Below are positions 61,602 to 64,000 of a stretch of DNA of 64,000 bases, one piece after another. Source of the DNA: Sphingomonas chungangi. GTDB taxonomy: Bacteria > Pseudomonadota > Alphaproteobacteria > Sphingomonadales > Sphingomonadaceae. The stretch's first letter is position 1; every line of letters starts with the position of its first letter. The notes beneath the pieces are model-generated. The model was not told the origin of the DNA. It did not search any database and worked only from the letters and a program-made list of their open reading frames with translations. The stretch is taken from contig NZ_JACEIB010000007.1 in assembly GCF_013778325.1 (NCBI RefSeq), forward strand, positions 186,001 through 250,000, written 5' to 3'. The position numbers were made by a program, and so were the translations under genes.

Positions 61602-62324
61602 ATGACCCGCGTAGCGATCGTGACCGGCGGCACCCGTGGCATCGGCGAGGCGATCAGCGTCGCGCTGAAGGACATGGGTATCAAAGTCGCCGCCAACTAT
61701 GCGGGAGACGACGCCAGGGCCAAGGCCTTCTCCGATCGTACCGGCATCCCGTCCTACAAGTGGGACGTGTCGGATTTCGATGCGGTTCATGCTGGCGTGG
61801 AGAAGGTCGAGCATGATCTCGGACCGGTCGACATCATCGTCAACAATGCTGGCATCACGCGCGACAGCACGATCCTGAAGCAGAGCTACGAGCAGTGGAA
61901 GGCGGTGATCGACACCAATCTCGGCGGCTGCTTCAACATGGCGAAGGCGACCTTCCCCGGCATGCGTTCCCGTGGCTGGGGCCGGATCGTCAACATCGGA
62001 TCGATCAACGGGCAGGCGGGGCAGTACGGACAGGTCAATTACGCCGCCGCCAAGTCCGGCATCCATGGTTTCACCAAGGCGCTGGCGCAGGAAGGCGCGA
62101 AGTTCGGCGTTACGGTCAATGCGATCGCGCCCGGCTATATCGACACCGACATGGTCGCCGCCGTGCCGGAGGACGTGCTGGAGAAGATCGTCGCGAAGAT
62201 CCCCGTCGGCCGTCTCGGCCATGCGAGCGAGATCGCGCGTGGCGTGGCATTCCTGGTGGCCGAGGATGGCGGCTTCGTCACCGGCTCCACGCTGTCGATC
62301 AACGGCGGCCAGCACATGTATTGA
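61602..62324 (+). CDS. phaB: acetoacetyl-CoA reductase (PhaB type)
   Basis: A 240-residue SDR that reduces acetoacetyl-CoA to 3-hydroxybutyryl-CoA for polyhydroxyalkanoate synthesis. It has GGTRGIGEA (NADPH site), NNAGITRDSTILKQSYEQWKA, the Ser in GSINGQAGQYGQVNYAAAK with Tyr and Lys four apart, and the PhaB-like ending TGSTLSINGGQHMY. The ATG at 61602 has GGAGAGG upstream; a TTG one codon before is an alternative. FabG-type 3-oxoacyl-ACP activity cannot be excluded, but the GQYGQVNYAAAKSG segment favours PhaB. Confidence 0.9.
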   Translation: MTRVAIVTGGTRGIGEAISVALKDMGIKVAANYAGDDARAKAFSDRTGIPSYKWDVSDFDAVHAGVEKVEHDLGPVDIIVNNAGITRDSTILKQSYEQWKAVIDTNLGGCFNMAKATFPGMRSRGWGRIVNIGSINGQAGQYGQVNYAAAKSGIHGFTKALAQEGAKFGVTVNAIAPGYIDTDMVAAVPEDVLEKIVAKIPVGRLGHASEIARGVAFLVAEDGGFVTGSTLSINGGQHMY

Positions 62325-62344
62325 AAGGGGCATCACGCGCGCCT

Positions 62345-62427
62345 CCGTTCGTCCCGAGCGAAGTCGAGGTACGCGCGACAGGTGCGGCGTTCGAGGCGCG
62401 CATCTCGGCTTCGGCCGGCACGAACGG
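62345..62427. repeat. family A palindromic intergenic repeat, copy 5
   Basis: Left arm CCGTTCGTCCCGAGCGAAGTCG, right arm CTCGGCTTCGGCCGGCACGAACGG. Only the last seven bases are a perfect reverse complement of the first seven; the middle is degenerate. It lies between phaB and the ribbon-helix-helix gene. Confidence 0.7.
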
Positions 62428-62445
62428 TCTGGAGGGAGGCTTGGG

Positions 62446-62703
62446 TTGGCAGGGCCCGTGAAGCGCTCGGTCGCGATCGCCGGCCATTCTACCTCGATCA
62501 GCCTCGAGCCGATCTTCTGGGATGCTTTGGCGGAGGCGGCGGTCGCGCTACGGCTGCCGCTCTCGGCGCTGGTCGCGCGGATCGACGCCGCGCGGATCGA
62601 GGCGGACGACCCGCCCAATCTGGCGAGCGCGATCCGCGTCTGGCTGTTCGAACGCGAGCGGAACAAGCATCTCGAAAATTACGTTGATAACGACTCGCAA
62701 TAA
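62446..62703 (+). CDS. ribbon-helix-helix domain protein
   Basis: An 85-residue small DNA-binding-like protein: GPVKRSVAIAGHSTSISLEP is the beta-strand and start of the first helix, followed by FWDALAEAAVALRLPLSALV. It matches the RHH_4-type family found near phaB-like genes in alphaproteobacteria. The TTG at 62446 is taken as start because GGAGGGAGG lies 6 bases upstream; a GTG at 62458 is an alternative. It is followed by a strong terminator, so phaB and this gene may share a transcript end. Confidence 0.8.
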   Translation: MAGPVKRSVAIAGHSTSISLEPIFWDALAEAAVALRLPLSALVARIDAARIEADDPPNLASAIRVWLFERERNKHLENYVDNDSQ

Positions 62704-62761
62704 CAGATCGATTCCGTTATAGCGATTTGCGCGACCTCCACCCTCGGTCGCCTTTCCACCT

Positions 62762-62791
62762 GGGCGGCGCCGCATCGGCGCTGCCCTTTTT
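62762..62791 (+). terminator. intrinsic terminator
   Basis: GGGCGGCGCCG (62762-62772) pairs with CGGCGCTGCCC (62776-62786, one G-U pair) across the loop CAT, and TTTTT follows at 62787-62791. This is the clearest rho-independent terminator in the window, 58 bp after the ribbon-helix-helix stop. The remaining gap to 62931 shows no other clear feature. Confidence 0.9.
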
Positions 62792-62931
62792 GGCGAACGA
62801 AAGGCCCCGCCGGGCTGACCAAAGACCGGCAGGGCCAGGAGAAGGGCACCACGAAGGTTCGGGTGTGTGATCATCATTGCCCGTCGCGCGCATCCCGGCA
62901 AGAAATTCCCTATCTATTGAATAGAGAATAA

Positions 62932-63909
62932 CTATCGGGCGTGAAAGACGCCCCTTGCGATGGCGCGCGCGACGCAATCGGCGGCCGCCGATCCGATCCG
63001 CAAGATCTCCCGCTGGCGGCCCGCGTCGGCGGGGAGCGCCACCGCATCGCCAGCAATCGCGAAGACGATGTCGCCGTCGAAGGGGGTGTGTGCCGGCCGG
63101 ACGGCGCGGGCGATGCCATCCTGCGCCATCATCGCGACGCGCTTCGCTTCGCCCTTGTCGAGAGCGGCGTTGGTGGCGACCACCACCAGCGTCGTGTTGG
63201 TTCCGGCCCGCGGACGGGTCAGCCGCCCTTCGGCGGGCATCGGATCGTGGGCGAGGGGTATGCCGTCCGGCGCCGCTCCGCCATATTCTCCGTCGATTTC
63301 GAACGGCCATGCCCAGAACGTCTTGCCGTCGGGCATGAACACCGAGCCGACCGGGTTCACGGCCGCCAGTGCGCCGACCATCAGGCCTTCGCCCAGATCG
63401 AGCGACACCGATCCGATCCCGCCTTTAACCTGCCCCGCGCGCGCACCGCGGCCGGCGCCGACCGAGCCGAGCGCGAAATCCTCCTCCGCCGCATCCACGG
63501 ACGCGAGGCCGAGCGCGCGATAGGGCGGCATCTCGCCCCAGTCCTTGTCGCCTTCGCCGGCGAGGTCGAAGAGAATGGCCGACGGCACGATCGGCAGCGC
63601 CTTGCCCTCCGGCGCCAGCTTCAGGCCGACCCCGCGCACCGACAGCCGCGCGACCACCCCGTCGGCCGCCGCCAGCCCGAACACCGATCCGCCCGATAAC
63701 ACTACCGCATGGACGCCCGGCACGAGATTCTCGGGCGCCAGGGTGTCGGTCTCGCGCACGCCCGGCCCGCCGCCGCGCACGTCCACCGCCCCCACCCAGG
63801 CACTGTCGGTCAGGATTGTGGTGACGCCGGTGCCCGCCGCCTCGTCGGTCGCATGGCCGACGCGCAAGCCCGGCACGTCGGTGATCAGGTTGCGCGGGCC
63901 GGGCCTCAT
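62932..63909 (-). CDS. P1 family (DmpA-like) peptidase
   Basis: A 325-residue N-terminal-nucleophile enzyme of peptidase family S58 (DmpA/beta-peptidyl aminopeptidase). Visible features are ITDVPGLRVGHATD at the start, SGGSVFGLAAADGVV and GTNTTLVVVATNAALDK; the Thr after N in TNTT is the probable self-cleaving nucleophile. Members act on D-amino-acid or beta-amino-acid peptides and some on amides. The ATG at 63909 overlaps the stop of the preceding gene (ATGA). Substrate unknown. Confidence 0.9.
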   Translation of the reverse strand: MRPGPRNLITDVPGLRVGHATDEAAGTGVTTILTDSAWVGAVDVRGGGPGVRETDTLAPENLVPGVHAVVLSGGSVFGLAAADGVVARLSVRGVGLKLAPEGKALPIVPSAILFDLAGEGDKDWGEMPPYRALGLASVDAAEEDFALGSVGAGRGARAGQVKGGIGSVSLDLGEGLMVGALAAVNPVGSVFMPDGKTFWAWPFEIDGEYGGAAPDGIPLAHDPMPAEGRLTRPRAGTNTTLVVVATNAALDKGEAKRVAMMAQDGIARAVRPAHTPFDGDIVFAIAGDAVALPADAGRQREILRIGSAAADCVARAIARGVFHAR

Positions 63910-64000
63910 ACGCCCGGGTCCGCCTCCAGCACCGCCGAGTCGATCCGCCGTAGCATCACGGTGAAGGTTTCCAGCTCCGCATCGGAGAAGCGGCCGAACA
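63906..64000 (-). CDS. partial CDS, C-terminal part of a possible MarR-type regulator
   Basis: Only the last 31 codons are in the window: FGRFSDAELETFTVMLRRID, then SAVLEADPGV. The helix and the D-x-E-L-x-x-F pattern look like the C-terminal dimerisation helix of MarR regulators (LSDEEL type), but the domain itself lies outside the window. Coupled to the peptidase gene by ATGA, so it may regulate the peptidase. Identification is weak. Confidence 0.4.
   Translation of the reverse strand, partial: FGRFSDAELETFTVMLRRIDSAVLEADPGV

Noticed and set aside
62548-62901. 117-residue frame on the minus strand across the ribbon-helix-helix gene
   Set aside because: It is antisense to a well-supported gene, runs over an intrinsic terminator and has no recognisable domain.
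1-64000. CRISPR array, tRNA, rRNA, insertion sequence, prophage or toxin-antitoxin pair
   Set aside because: No regular spaced repeats, no tRNA-like T-loop context that I could recognise, and no transposase, integrase or toxin-like protein was found by reading. A computed search could still find a tRNA.

Overview
The window is a G+C-rich, densely coding chromosomal segment of an alphaproteobacterium, most likely a sphingomonad (Sphingomonadaceae). Reasons: the family composition (two TonB-dependent receptors, a fused MFS-PlsC-acyl-CoA/ACP synthetase, a PhaB-like reductase, an MlaE/F/D operon with an auxiliary lipoprotein), the ATGA/TGATG-coupled operons with occasional TTG starts, and many short imperfect palindromes between genes whose core reads CCGTTCG..GAGCG.AGTCGA..CGAACGG. 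This taxonomic call is inference from protein style, not from a marker search. I saw no rRNA, tRNA, CRISPR array, transposase, integrase or phage gene, and no gene-free stretch above 300 bp.

Layout. 0-8.5 kb: murA, a GFA-type zinc protein, malate synthase G opposite a LysR regulator, an FAD/NAD(P) protein, a bifunctional penicillin-binding protein. 8.5-13.2 kb: a GNAT-TetR pair divergent from a triple-domain lysophospholipid transporter/acyltransferase/synthetase, with palindromic operators between them. 13.3-16.6 kb: a TonB-like protein, a small exported protein, an ABC-2 exporter. 16.7-26 kb: ferredoxin-reductase-like flavoprotein, amidase, mrcA, prfB with a coupled lipoprotein methyltransferase, a RadC-like protein, thyA, folA. 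26-37.3 kb: aldo/keto reductase with divergent LysR, astD, TonB receptor plus DUF2946-like protein (probable metal cassette), second TonB receptor, nucleotidyltransferase, two pirins. 37.5-46.5 kb: Gln/Ala-rich lipoprotein, corA, mtnP, low-specificity threonine aldolase, EamA transporter, nucleoside-sugar-type SDR, pepN. 46.6-50.2 kb: Mla-type lipid transport operon. 50.3-52.8 kb: a three-gene overlapping cassette (CDP-alcohol phosphotransferase, nucleotidyltransferase, HAD phosphatase). 52.8-58.3 kb: two small proteins, a trans-sulfuration-type PLP enzyme, a VOC protein, and the lgt-midA-GNAT-pgeF operon. 58.4-64 kb: an aldehyde-oxidase-like molybdenum subunit coupled to hemH, phaB, a ribbon-helix-helix protein, a P1 peptidase and the tail of a probable MarR-type gene.

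Themes. Envelope biogenesis dominates: murein (murA, two class A PBPs, AmiC-like amidase), lipoprotein maturation (lgt), phospholipid trafficking and repair (mla operon, aas-like fusion), and lipid headgroup chemistry (the CDP-alcohol cassette). The cassette is the best candidate for an uncharacterised pathway: its three parts could activate an alcohol phosphate with a nucleotide, transfer it to a membrane acceptor and dephosphorylate the product, but the substrate cannot be read from the sequence. Other points of interest are a lipobox on a SAM methyltransferase, a molybdenum subunit that appears to lack its active-site glutamate and its iron-sulfur partner, a MidA-type gene whose conserved N-terminus has no usual start codon, and several palindromic operators in divergent promoters.
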